IMG/VR virus record: IMGVR_UViG_3300025120_000420 | Span: 1-27,575 of that record | Direction: 5' to 3' (one strand) | Origin: a virus | DNA: 27,575 bases | Shown: piece after piece, positions 21,877 to 27,426 of the stretch | Layout of the letters: each line of letters opens with the position of its first letter | Numbering within the stretch: position 1 is the stretch's first letter | Made by a program: the position numbers and the translations under genes | Notes under the pieces: generated by a model | Seen by the model: only the letters and a program-made list of their open reading frames with translations | The model's database searches: none | Told to the model about the DNA's origin: nothing

Positions 21877-22264
21877 AACATCTATTGTCAGTTTTCTCTC
21901 TGATAAGTTTATCTGCGAAGTCAAATGCGTGTTTGGCAAACATCTCAGCACCTACACCATCAAACATCACAATGTCTACAAGATCCAATTCCTCAAGCTC
22001 TCTGAACTTGTCGAGGTGCGGGTCATTCACATCTAATGCGGTCTTATGATCAAAGTGATCTTCTAACCATTTCTTTAATGGTTTCAGTCCACCAAAATCC
22101 ACTGCCCAGTTCTTGTTGTCCAGTTCCTTACAACCGAATGTGAATTTAAATTGTAAACTATATCCGTGTAGCAAATGGCAATGTGAGTGATCTGCGTTGG
22201 GTTGTCTGAACACACAGGCCAATCCTATGTTGTGTCCGTATGTTTTAGTTGAGTAGTAAGTCAT
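21815..22264 (-). CDS. 6-pyruvoyltetrahydropterin synthase / QueD-like protein
   Basis: A 149-aa protein of the PTPS/QueD family. Catalytic-site signatures: CHLLHGYSLQF (29-39, with the Cys and His of C...HGH), WAVDFGGLK (53-61), FDHKTAL (71-77, the catalytic Asp-His pair) and VECAEHGANSA (E138). QueD makes 6-carboxytetrahydropterin for queuosine and 7-deazaguanine; PTPS makes the tetrahydrobiopterin precursor. The usual HGH zinc motif reads HGY here, with nearby H26, H28 and H30 as possible replacement ligands, so activity is uncertain. An AAGGAG Shine-Dalgarno sequence is present. No QueC, QueE or FolE was seen in the window. PTPS/QueD-like genes are known from cyanophages. Confidence 0.85.
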   Translation of the reverse strand: MTYYSTKTYGHNIGLACVFRQPNADHSHCHLLHGYSLQFKFTFGCKELDNKNWAVDFGGLKPLKKWLEDHFDHKTALDVNDPHLDKFRELEELDLVDIVMFDGVGAEMFAKHAFDFADKLIREKTDNRCYVVEVECAEHGANSAIYSKR

Positions 22265-22335
22265 CTTTTCTCCTTGCGTTGATGACTTGCAGAGTGTTTA
22301 TAGAGGGATGAAAGTCTTTTAGTCCTCTCGATCAT
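22261..22335 (-). CDS. possible 24-aa basic mini-ORF between two genes
   Basis: An ATG at 22335 that shares the A of the upstream stop (TGATG) opens a 24-codon frame: MIERTKRLSSLYKHSASHQR then KEKR. Its TGA overlaps the PTPS ATG (ATGA). Both junctions are classic coupling overlaps, and the frame spans the whole 70-base gap. The AAGGAG Shine-Dalgarno sequence of the PTPS gene is inside its last codons. It may simply relay ribosomes or may be a real basic peptide. Short length makes chance possible. Confidence 0.4.
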   Translation of the reverse strand: MIERTKRLSSLYKHSASHQRKEKR

Positions 22336-22589
22336 CAGTTCAATTTTTTGTCAATCTTCTGATCTAGGTCAAACTGGAACGCAACGTCTCTGATGCGTTC
22401 TGTCAGTTCGTTTGGTATATTTAACTCACCGTCTATAATACTTTTTAAAAAATGTATCAACACAGTGAACTCACTTCTGTCAGCCACTGTCTCGGGATCA
22501 ATGCCGTGTTGTTCCATTGCGTTAAGCATGGCCTCTGACACGTCCACCAGTGCCTTGATGCTTGTTGAGTGTTTGTCAAAATGTGCCAT
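22335..22589 (-). CDS. small helical acidic protein, unknown function
   Basis: An 84-aa protein: MAHFDKHSTSIKALVDVSEA, then MLNAMEQHGIDPETVADRSE, FTVLIHFLKSIIDGELNIPN and a Lys-rich end. Entirely helical by pattern, with Leu/Ile/Val heptads. The start shares its A with the stop of the Sm-like gene (TAATG), so both are coupled. No domain was recognised. Confidence 0.7.
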   Translation of the reverse strand: MAHFDKHSTSIKALVDVSEAMLNAMEQHGIDPETVADRSEFTVLIHFLKSIIDGELNIPNELTERIRDVAFQFDLDQKIDKKLN

Positions 22590-22897
22590 TATGTGATAAT
22601 CTTGGGTTTTGCAGGAACCTCAATCTTGCTGAACACCCTGTTGTACTCATCAGCGATCTTGTCATTGATGTGTGCAATGGATATCAACTTGTCCGTTGCT
22701 ATGTTGAACGGTTGGTCCTGTCTAGCAGTGGAGAAAAATGTACCAAATGCCAATCCCTGCGGACCATTCATTAGTACAAGTGCCTTCTCAATACTGACGT
22801 ATTGTGAGTCGGTCCTGCTAAGATATTTTGCGATGACCTCTTCCCCTGAAGTCAATTTTAGAGTAACTAGATCTCCATCTTTTATTTTATCAAACAT
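22589..22897 (-). CDS. Sm-like (LSm/Hfq-fold-like) small protein
   Basis: A 102-aa protein. The start FDKIKDGDLVTLKLTSGEEV, then IAKYLSRTDSQYVSIEKALVL, resembles an Sm fold: helix, then 'G..V.L.L..G....G.. ......V....A'. The following MNGPQGLAFGTFFSTARQDQ would be the loop to Sm2. The C-terminal ~25 residues (HINDKIADEYNRVFSKIEVP) form a helix and tail. Sm-like proteins bind RNA and form rings, so a role in phage RNA control is possible, but the similarity is only structural-pattern level. A TATAAT box ends 7 bases before the ATG at 22897. This start has no Shine-Dalgarno sequence. Confidence 0.65.
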   Translation of the reverse strand: MFDKIKDGDLVTLKLTSGEEVIAKYLSRTDSQYVSIEKALVLMNGPQGLAFGTFFSTARQDQPFNIATDKLISIAHINDKIADEYNRVFSKIEVPAKPKIIT

Positions 22898-22904
22898 ATG
22901 TCTT

Positions 22905-22932
22905 ATTATAAACTATCCTACGAGTTTGTCAA
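22905..22932 (-). promoter_or_regulatory. sigma70-like promoter, apparently leaderless, for the Sm-like gene
   Basis: TTGACA (22927-22932), a 16-base spacer and perfect TATAAT (22905-22910) on the minus strand, then 7 bases to the ATG at 22897. Both hexamers match consensus at all 12 positions. The -35 box lies in the last codons of the glycosylase gene. No Shine-Dalgarno sequence follows. Confidence 0.68.
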
Positions 22933-23323
22933 TGTATTTTCTCAACTCCTTGTCCTGTACGTTGGGAGGAATGTTATTGAAAAAGAATATCTGGTAACTG
23001 TCAGATCCATACTTGCCAATGCCGTGCAACTCGCTGGCTTCTTTCCTGTCCCACGTTAGGTACTGTTCTGTCATCTTCCTTATTCTCTTTGATCGAACTG
23101 CCCACATGCCTAGAGGCTTCAACATATCCTGTTGCGTTTTTAACCTACCACGCAGATACGCTTCGGGGTTAGGATATCTAGCAAATAATTTTGGTAAGAC
23201 AATTTTCACATGCTTACGATATGTGAGATTGAGGCACATCACGCCCACCATGTGCTTCCACCTTTTGTGAGGCGCCTTAAGTTGTTGTTGCACCATCAAG
23301 TGATCTACCATTGGTTTACTCAT
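22913..23323 (-). CDS. MBD4-like HhH-GPD DNA glycosylase
   Basis: A 136-aa protein resembling the catalytic domain of MBD4, a mismatch-specific thymine/uracil glycosylase. LNLTYRKHVKIVLPKLFARY, then PNPEAYLRGRLKTQQDMLKP and LGMWAVRSKRIRKMTEQYLT, align with the MBD4 helices. ASELHGIGKYGSDSYQIFF (96-114) matches the MBD4 helix-hairpin-helix ELHGIGKYGNDSYRIF almost residue for residue. D124 in VQDKELRKYIDK falls where MBD4 has its catalytic Asp (PEDHKLNKYHDW). It lacks the Fe-S cluster loop of endonuclease III. It would excise U or T from G mismatches (deaminated C or 5-methylC), protecting phage DNA. The start lacks a Shine-Dalgarno sequence and is preceded by a sigma70-like promoter. Confidence 0.82.
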   Translation of the reverse strand: MSKPMVDHLMVQQQLKAPHKRWKHMVGVMCLNLTYRKHVKIVLPKLFARYPNPEAYLRGRLKTQQDMLKPLGMWAVRSKRIRKMTEQYLTWDRKEASELHGIGKYGSDSYQIFFFNNIPPNVQDKELRKYIDKLVG

Positions 23324-23329
23324 ACAACA

Positions 23330-23357
23330 ATTTTATATTATTTTACTTTTTTGTCAA
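23330..23357 (-). promoter_or_regulatory. sigma70-like promoter, apparently leaderless, for the glycosylase gene
   Basis: TTGACA (23352-23357), a 16-base AT-rich spacer and TAAAAT (23330-23335) on the minus strand, with 6 bases (TGTTGT) before the ATG at 23323. No Shine-Dalgarno sequence. The -35 box lies at the end of the upstream GNGESR gene. Confidence 0.6.
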
Positions 23358-23984
23358 CTGTTTATGGATCCATTTGGCCAAACCTTCGTAGGTATCTTGA
23401 AAAACATTTTTATGTTCTTTCCATTCGTCTGGCATTTTCCAACCTTCTTGGTTGACTATGATCCATCTGCACTCTGAGTGTTGGAATAATTTATTAAATT
23501 GGTATATCCAGTATCTTGGATCAACTGGTCTTTTTATGTAAGTGTAGCCCTTTGAACCCTTGTATATATTATTGACATTTTCAGGTTTGTTTTCTTTGCC
23601 TATCCCCCAGAGATCCATCCCCACTAGAAATATTGCTTTGGGTTTGAAACTGATGCCTACTAGAGCGGCAAATTGTCCAGTGCCCCAGTGGAAGGGATCG
23701 TCCTGTCTTTTGTCCCCATCGTAGGGCAGGTCAGGCACTTTCTTTACATTAGGCCAATATGCAAATTGTTGGTACCAATTTTCTCTTGTGAAGATTGTGG
23801 TATTTTTACCACATGTGTTTGCGGCCTCCTGACACATATGCCTGTCGCAGGCAACCACATATTCTAAATTATGATCCCGAAACAATGCATTACAACCAAC
23901 CATCGTTGTCACGTTTTTCAATGGAGTCAGATCGAATCCTCTCCTGCTTTCACCGTTGCCTATTACACTTACAAACTTGGTCAT
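23343..23984 (-). CDS. GNGESR-motif Rossmann-like protein (copy 2)
   Basis: A 213-aa paralogue of the protein at 17040-17783. Shared pieces in the same order: VSVIGNGESRRGFDLTPLK, MVGCNALFRDH, GTGQFAALVG (for GSGCSAVVMAAESG), FLVGMDLWG (for VIMAFDIMG), NNIYKGS and late aromatic strands. It lacks part of the middle insert present in copy 1. No Shine-Dalgarno sequence; the 34-aa ORF upstream ends four bases before its ATG, suggesting coupling. Function is unknown, possibly glycosyltransferase-like or nucleotide-binding. Confidence 0.72.
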   Translation of the reverse strand: MTKFVSVIGNGESRRGFDLTPLKNVTTMVGCNALFRDHNLEYVVACDRHMCQEAANTCGKNTTIFTRENWYQQFAYWPNVKKVPDLPYDGDKRQDDPFHWGTGQFAALVGISFKPKAIFLVGMDLWGIGKENKPENVNNIYKGSKGYTYIKRPVDPRYWIYQFNKLFQHSECRWIIVNQEGWKMPDEWKEHKNVFQDTYEGLAKWIHKQLTKK

Positions 23985-23988
23985 AAAC

Positions 23989-24093
23989 TTATTTAATCAC
24001 CCCGTTAAACTGCTTTAGAGCTACATACAGTGCTGGTAAAAACAAAGTTGGAACAGTTGCACATTCTACTGATTTCCGTTGATTAAATGCCAT
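23989..24093 (-). CDS. possible 34-aa hydrophobic mini-protein
   Basis: The gap between two genes contains ATG 24093 to TAA 23989: MAFNQRKSVECATVPTLFLP then ALYVALKQFNGVIK. A polar head precedes a hydrophobic stretch (ATVPTLFLPALYVAL, about 12-26), short for a membrane span but plausible for peripheral insertion. It overlaps the end of the 108-aa gene by 28 bases in another frame and ends four bases before the GNGESR gene. Shine-Dalgarno signal is weak. It may be real because it fills the gap exactly. Confidence 0.45.
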   Translation of the reverse strand: MAFNQRKSVECATVPTLFLPALYVALKQFNGVIK

Positions 24094-24392
24094 ACGGTGA
24101 GATACTTGTCCCAGGCCTTTTGCAGTGTAGGGTACTTTCTCCTCAGTGCGATGGCCTCTGCATTTACCATTTCCGCCTCTTCGTATGCCTGTTCTTCGTC
24201 CTTGGCCTGCTGTGATTGTTCCACCAAGACACGGTCACCGTTTGGTAATTGTTCATACACTGTCTCACCACCGTCAGGTGAAACATATATGGGATTGATC
24301 CTTCTTACTTTCTTTTTCATGATAGGAAAATTGCATATTCCATCAGTCTTGTTTTCCTTGTCCATGTGTGTCACCCTCTGAATAATATTCAT
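24066..24392 (-). CDS. small protein of unknown function
   Basis: A 108-aa frame. The likely conserved part starts at MKKKVRRINPIYVSPDGGET then VYEQLPNGDRVLVEQSQQA, followed by a Glu/Ala-rich helix (DEEQAYEEAEMVNAEAIA) and LRRKYPTLQKAWDKYLTVWH. Start is uncertain: 24392 has AGGAG nine bases upstream, 24365 has AGAGG nine bases upstream, and 24320 has none but avoids overlapping the HIT gene. No domain was recognised. The YVSPDGGETVYEQ pattern looks like a small beta sheet; the rest is helical. Confidence 0.65.
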   Translation of the reverse strand: MNIIQRVTHMDKENKTDGICNFPIMKKKVRRINPIYVSPDGGETVYEQLPNGDRVLVEQSQQAKDEEQAYEEAEMVNAEAIALRRKYPTLQKAWDKYLTVWHLINGNQ

Positions 24393-24780
24393 AGTGGTCC
24401 GCTCCTGGGTGTGCGTGTCTCATTCCGCCTATCTTCTTGGCGTCACCCTCGTGCCTGGGTATGAAATGTATGTGTGGCCACATGATTGTCTGCCCTGCCG
24501 GTTTCCCCATGTTCATGCCGATGTTGAATCCGTCTATCTCTCCTGCCTTGATCTTTTCATTTCCGTAGTCATAGGCCATGCCGTAGGATCTGCCCACGAA
24601 GTGTGCGTTTTTCTCCTTGGGTATGAAAAGTTTGTGTCCTTTAACACAAGGATATCTGTCATTGAAAACGAAAGTAAAGTCTGACTCCATGATGGGTGAG
24701 TCATTGCCCATCCACACGCTCTCATCTACGCTGTCAACTGGTTCGTATGCTTTCTTGTAGATAGATTTTTTTGATTGCAT
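24343..24780 (-). CDS. HIT-family protein with an altered histidine triad
   Basis: A 145-aa protein. FVFNDRYPCVKGHKLFIPKE (about 37-56) is the typical HIT strand and 'GH.LV.PK' region, and MGKPAGQTIMWPHIHFIPRH (91-110) is the active-site strand. In Fhit/Hint proteins this reads HxHxH; here the first His is Trp (W101), while H103 (nucleophile position) and H105 remain. HIT proteins hydrolyse nucleotide adducts such as Ap4A or AMP-amides. The changed residue may lower or alter activity. The C-terminal ~35 residues are His/Gly/Asp-rich. It overlaps the gene upstream by 47 bases and the gene downstream by 50. Confidence 0.85.
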   Translation of the reverse strand: MQSKKSIYKKAYEPVDSVDESVWMGNDSPIMESDFTFVFNDRYPCVKGHKLFIPKEKNAHFVGRSYGMAYDYGNEKIKAGEIDGFNIGMNMGKPAGQTIMWPHIHFIPRHEGDAKKIGGMRHAHPGADHYEYYSEGDTHGQGKQD

Positions 24781-25102
24781 TTGTTTTGATAATTCCTACT
24801 CTTATATTACTAGAATTTGGTCTGTGTTGCAATCTAATTTTTTCCCAGTGCTTGGTTTTTGTCACCGATGGATTGTATTCCAAGACATTCAATAAATTGA
24901 CCAATGCCTTTCTTACTTTCTCCGCACCGCCGTGCTTTTTACAGGTGTCTGATCTGCCAACGTCAACTATTGTGTCGTTTACTTTTATCTTGTACACACA
25001 TGGCAGTCGGATCCATTTAGTGACAGGATCTTTTCTATGTGTTATTTTATAATCTTTTACTGTGTATAGGTCTTCTATGTTGAACCACTTAATATCTGAC
25101 AT
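24734..25102 (-). CDS. protein of unknown function, possibly GIY-YIG-like
   Basis: A 122-aa basic protein. LPCVYKIKVNDTIVDVGRSD (33-52) is reminiscent of the first two strands of GIY-YIG nucleases (G(I/V)Y.I......YVG.S), followed by a Lys/Arg-rich helix (KKHGGAEKVRKALVNLL). The Glu and Arg that complete the catalytic site were not identified, so a nuclease is only a suggestion. It overlaps the DEDDh exonuclease by 14 bases upstream and the HIT gene by 47 bases downstream, so it belongs to the same operon. Confidence 0.62.
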   Translation of the reverse strand: MSDIKWFNIEDLYTVKDYKITHRKDPVTKWIRLPCVYKIKVNDTIVDVGRSDTCKKHGGAEKVRKALVNLLNVLEYNPSVTKTKHWEKIRLQHRPNSSNIRVGIIKTNAIKKIYLQESIRTS

Positions 25103-25628
25103 TTTTTATTCCCAACTGCTTGTACACCTTTTGTACTTTCCTTGCTTGGAAATAGCAATCTTCGAGAGCATTGTGAAGTCCTGTTCTTTTTTCATTTGGA
25201 TCACGAGGCACTAGAGCAAAAAGTGTTCTTGAATCTCTTATCTGCCAGTACTGCCAGGGTTGTGGGTGTCCTAACTGTGTGTATAGATTCTGTAGTATAG
25301 CATAGTCGAACAATGGACCTTGGCACCAGAACACGTCCACACCAACACTCCATTTGTTTACTGTCTTTATCATGGCATCCAGTGATATCCTGTCCTTGTC
25401 TCCCAAGGCTTCTTCCATAATTTCTGGATCCTGCCGTCCCCACCAGTCCAAGGTATCTTGCATGACATCTCTGCCCATCTCGGTCTGTGAGTCCACGTCC
25501 ACTCGGAAATACATGCCCTGTGCGGGTTCTACGTTTGTGTAGGGATCAAACTTCACACCACCCACTGTCAGTATAGTGGCATTGGGATTGGTAGATAAAG
25601 TTTCCAGATCTATCATAGCATGTATCAT
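25089..25628 (-). CDS. DEDDh 3'-5' exonuclease (DnaQ-like, T4 DexA-like)
   Basis: A 179-aa protein with all five catalytic residues in order: MIDLET (D7, E9), WCQGPLFDYAIL (D108) and GLHNALEDCYFQA (H152, D157), the ExoIII motif of DEDDh exonucleases. The compact size and strand SPNA-like 'LSTNPNATILTVGGVKFDP' match the small exonuclease/exoribonuclease branch that includes T4 DexA-type enzymes. It would trim single-stranded DNA or RNA 3' ends. A sigma70-like promoter ends 6 bases before the ATG at 25628, with no Shine-Dalgarno sequence. The first gene of a dense operon (HIT and others follow). Confidence 0.87.
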   Translation of the reverse strand: MIHAMIDLETLSTNPNATILTVGGVKFDPYTNVEPAQGMYFRVDVDSQTEMGRDVMQDTLDWWGRQDPEIMEEALGDKDRISLDAMIKTVNKWSVGVDVFWCQGPLFDYAILQNLYTQLGHPQPWQYWQIRDSRTLFALVPRDPNEKRTGLHNALEDCYFQARKVQKVYKQLGIKNVRY

Positions 25629-25634
25629 GTTGTT

Positions 25635-25663
25635 ATAATACTATGGAATTGTGGTAATGTCAA
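25635..25663 (-). promoter_or_regulatory. sigma70-like promoter, apparently leaderless, for the exonuclease operon
   Basis: TTGACA (25658-25663), a 17-base spacer and TATTAT (25635-25640) on the minus strand, then 6 bases (AACAAC) to the ATG at 25628. The -35 box begins immediately after the upstream gene's stop codon, so the whole 35-base gap equals the promoter. Confidence 0.68.
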
Positions 25664-26821
25664 CTATACGTCAAGATCAACCCAATTAATAAAACTCTTG
25701 GGCAGGAATTCAAGATTCAATCCACGACGTGATGAGAACTCAGCCAGGTAATCCGCCATGTTGACTCGGTGTGTGTCATCTGGCGTGTCCTTTATCATGT
25801 GCAGTAGCCTTTTGAATTCTGGTAAATCTTTTTTGGACCGAGTGCTATCAATGAAATCCATTTTTGATTGCGTGTCGAGGACGTGTGGCATCATCCAATC
25901 GGCACCCGTGAGATTGTTTAATGTTATCTGATGGCTTCCGTGATATTTGTCATAGAAATCAGCAAACCCTAGAATCGACAGATTGGAGATTGTTGATATG
26001 AATTGTATTTTATGACCGTTTTGTTCTATCATTTTAACCCTGTCCTGGAAATCCCTCCATGTGACTCCGTGTCTAATAAGTTCAAATAACTCTCCTGTTG
26101 CTTCTCCCGATATTTGAAATTTGACGTCCATCCCTTTGGTCTTTTGTAACACCTTTTGCAATCTGTCATTACTAACACCCAATCCTGTTGTTATCGTAAT
26201 TTTTTTTCCATGAATGTGATCTAGCATCTGATCCAATTGGTTGTTAAGCAAAGGTTCTCCTCCTAGAACCAATATACTGCCTAGTTCTGTAGACAATTTA
26301 ATTTCCCTGAGTATCTGAGAAAAGAACCTAGACTCCATGCCACGTGATTTCTGTTTCATCTTGGCCCATAGGTCACTCCACTCATCATTTTGCTTGGCCG
26401 CAACACCACCCAACAAGTAATCACCGTTTTTTGCGATATCTCTTTGCCACGACGAGCTCCATTCTGGCGAACAGTACATGCAGGTGAGGTTACAATCTGT
26501 GCTCAAGGAAATGGCAAGATGTCTTATAGGTGCCTGTGGATCAGTTATTTTATCTTCGTTGATGTAGTCCTGTCTTGCACTGGGCAATCCTTGTTCTTCA
26601 TACTTGTAACAACCATAATGACAGGACGCACAGGACTTGTTTTTTAGCATGAGTTTTCGGTCCTCTAACATGGTTTCCGTGTGGAACAACCTGCCGGGAT
26701 TGGCCTCCAACCAGTCTAGGTCCACCCTTTCGGGATAGGCCTTGCAACAGTTGTACAGCAATCTGCCTTGCACATGTACCTGCATCTCAGTGAATTTAGC
26801 GGAACAGTAGTAATCCTCCAT
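25664..26821 (-). CDS. twitch-type radical SAM protein (copy 2)
   Basis: A 385-aa protein. An N-terminal Cys-rich part (YYCSAKFTEMQVHVQGRLLY, NCC at 24-26, CASCHYGC at 64-71) resembles the auxiliary Fe-S (twitch) segment of such enzymes, followed by the radical SAM motif C110-x3-C114-x2-C117 (STDCNLTCMYCSPEW) and GGEP (187-190) in the barrel. The long C-terminus completes the barrel and ends NLEFLPKSFINWVDLDV. Twitch radical SAM proteins of unknown function are known in marine phages. Substrate is unknown. It is distinct from the radical SAM protein at 18444-19541. No clear Shine-Dalgarno sequence precedes the ATG at 26821. Confidence 0.88.
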   Translation of the reverse strand: MEDYYCSAKFTEMQVHVQGRLLYNCCKAYPERVDLDWLEANPGRLFHTETMLEDRKLMLKNKSCASCHYGCYKYEEQGLPSARQDYINEDKITDPQAPIRHLAISLSTDCNLTCMYCSPEWSSSWQRDIAKNGDYLLGGVAAKQNDEWSDLWAKMKQKSRGMESRFFSQILREIKLSTELGSILVLGGEPLLNNQLDQMLDHIHGKKITITTGLGVSNDRLQKVLQKTKGMDVKFQISGEATGELFELIRHGVTWRDFQDRVKMIEQNGHKIQFISTISNLSILGFADFYDKYHGSHQITLNNLTGADWMMPHVLDTQSKMDFIDSTRSKKDLPEFKRLLHMIKDTPDDTHRVNMADYLAEFSSRRGLNLEFLPKSFINWVDLDV

Positions 26822-26856
26822 GCTGTTATTTAAATGATGTTATGTTGCTACTAAAA

Positions 26857-27078
26857 TTAGGTATCTTCGCCTATCTTGTAGTAGTCTTGGTATTGCTTGA
26901 ATTCATCTTCAGTAAGACAATACATCTTACCGGAACTCTGAGGCCATTTCTCCATGGCATAAATTTTGACTTCTTCGCCGGCGGCCTCACACAATACTTT
27001 TGTGTCGTATTTTTTTAACTCGTACACACTCTCGCAGGCACCGGCAATGCACATATAAACCACCAAAATAAATTTCAT
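26857..27078 (-). CDS. small Cys-containing protein with hydrophobic N-terminus
   Basis: A 73-aa protein: MKFILVVYMCIAGACESVYE, then a polar part with C30 and C54 and an acidic/aromatic tail. Four cysteines (10, 15, 30, 54) and the N-terminal hydrophobic stretch suggest an exported or membrane-linked protein with disulfides, though the stretch is short for a signal peptide. No family was recognised. A GTAAATAC box is 4 bases upstream of the ATG at 27078, with no Shine-Dalgarno sequence. Confidence 0.6.
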   Translation of the reverse strand: MKFILVVYMCIAGACESVYELKKYDTKVLCEAAGEEVKIYAMEKWPQSSGKMYCLTEDEFKQYQDYYKIGEDT

Positions 27079-27082
27079 ACAA

Positions 27083-27090
27083 GTATTTAC
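27083..27090 (-). promoter_or_regulatory. possible late-promoter-like box (GTAAATAC), minus-strand copy
   Basis: GTAAATAC on the minus strand, 4 bases before the ATG at 27078. The identical octamer occurs on the plus strand at 27131-27138 in the same 69-base divergent gap. It differs from the ATAAATAC core at one base. So close to the start codon that it may be a -10 element or coincidence. Confidence 0.3.
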
Positions 27091-27130
27091 GTACAGGCAA
27101 AATGTGTAAAACTAGCACATCTGTGTTTTG

Positions 27131-27138
27131 GTAAATAC
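27131..27138 (+). promoter_or_regulatory. possible late-promoter-like box (GTAAATAC), plus-strand copy
   Basis: GTAAATAC on the plus strand, 9 bases before the ATG at 27148 and mirrored by a copy at 27083-27090 facing the other way. It could drive the plus-strand membrane-protein cassette late in infection. Confidence 0.35.
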
Positions 27139-27147
27139 ACGCATATT

Positions 27148-27426
27148 ATGGATTTCGTAACATTGATCGCAGAAGTGGGTTTCCCAATAGCAGGTGCCCT
27201 GGCGGCGGGTGCGTTTGTGTTCATCACACTGAAATTCATCTTGGCATCGGTCACAGGCAGTGTGAACACACTGAAGGCCATCATAGGTGCACTGGACAAC
27301 AGGGTGCAGACCATGAACAATGACCTGGTCAAGATAGATGCACTGTTGAGTTATGTGCTCAAGATCAGACCAAACGCAGAACGTATCGCGGCCAATGAGG
27401 GCAAGGACGATGCGAGGAGAGACTAG
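27148..27426 (+). CDS. holin-like membrane protein
   Basis: A 92-aa plus-strand protein. MDFVTLIAEVGFPIAGALAA, then GAFVFITLKFIL, gives one long transmembrane segment (about residues 9-33). It is followed by an amphipathic, coiled-coil-like helix (SVNTLKAIIGALDNRVQTMN, then NDLVKIDALLSYVL) and a charged tail. This layout resembles small single-span holin-like proteins of the BhlA/UviB type, which form lysis pores. The gene is followed immediately by a tiny membrane protein, as in lysis cassettes, but no endolysin is in the window, so lysis is inferred. Confidence 0.6.
   Translation: MDFVTLIAEVGFPIAGALAAGAFVFITLKFILASVTGSVNTLKAIIGALDNRVQTMNNDLVKIDALLSYVLKIRPNAERIAANEGKDDARRD

Noticed and set aside
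25664-26821. QueE assignment for the radical SAM protein
   Set aside because: QueE is shorter and has a different motif layout; this protein has an N-terminal Cys-rich twitch-type segment, so no queuosine role was assigned.
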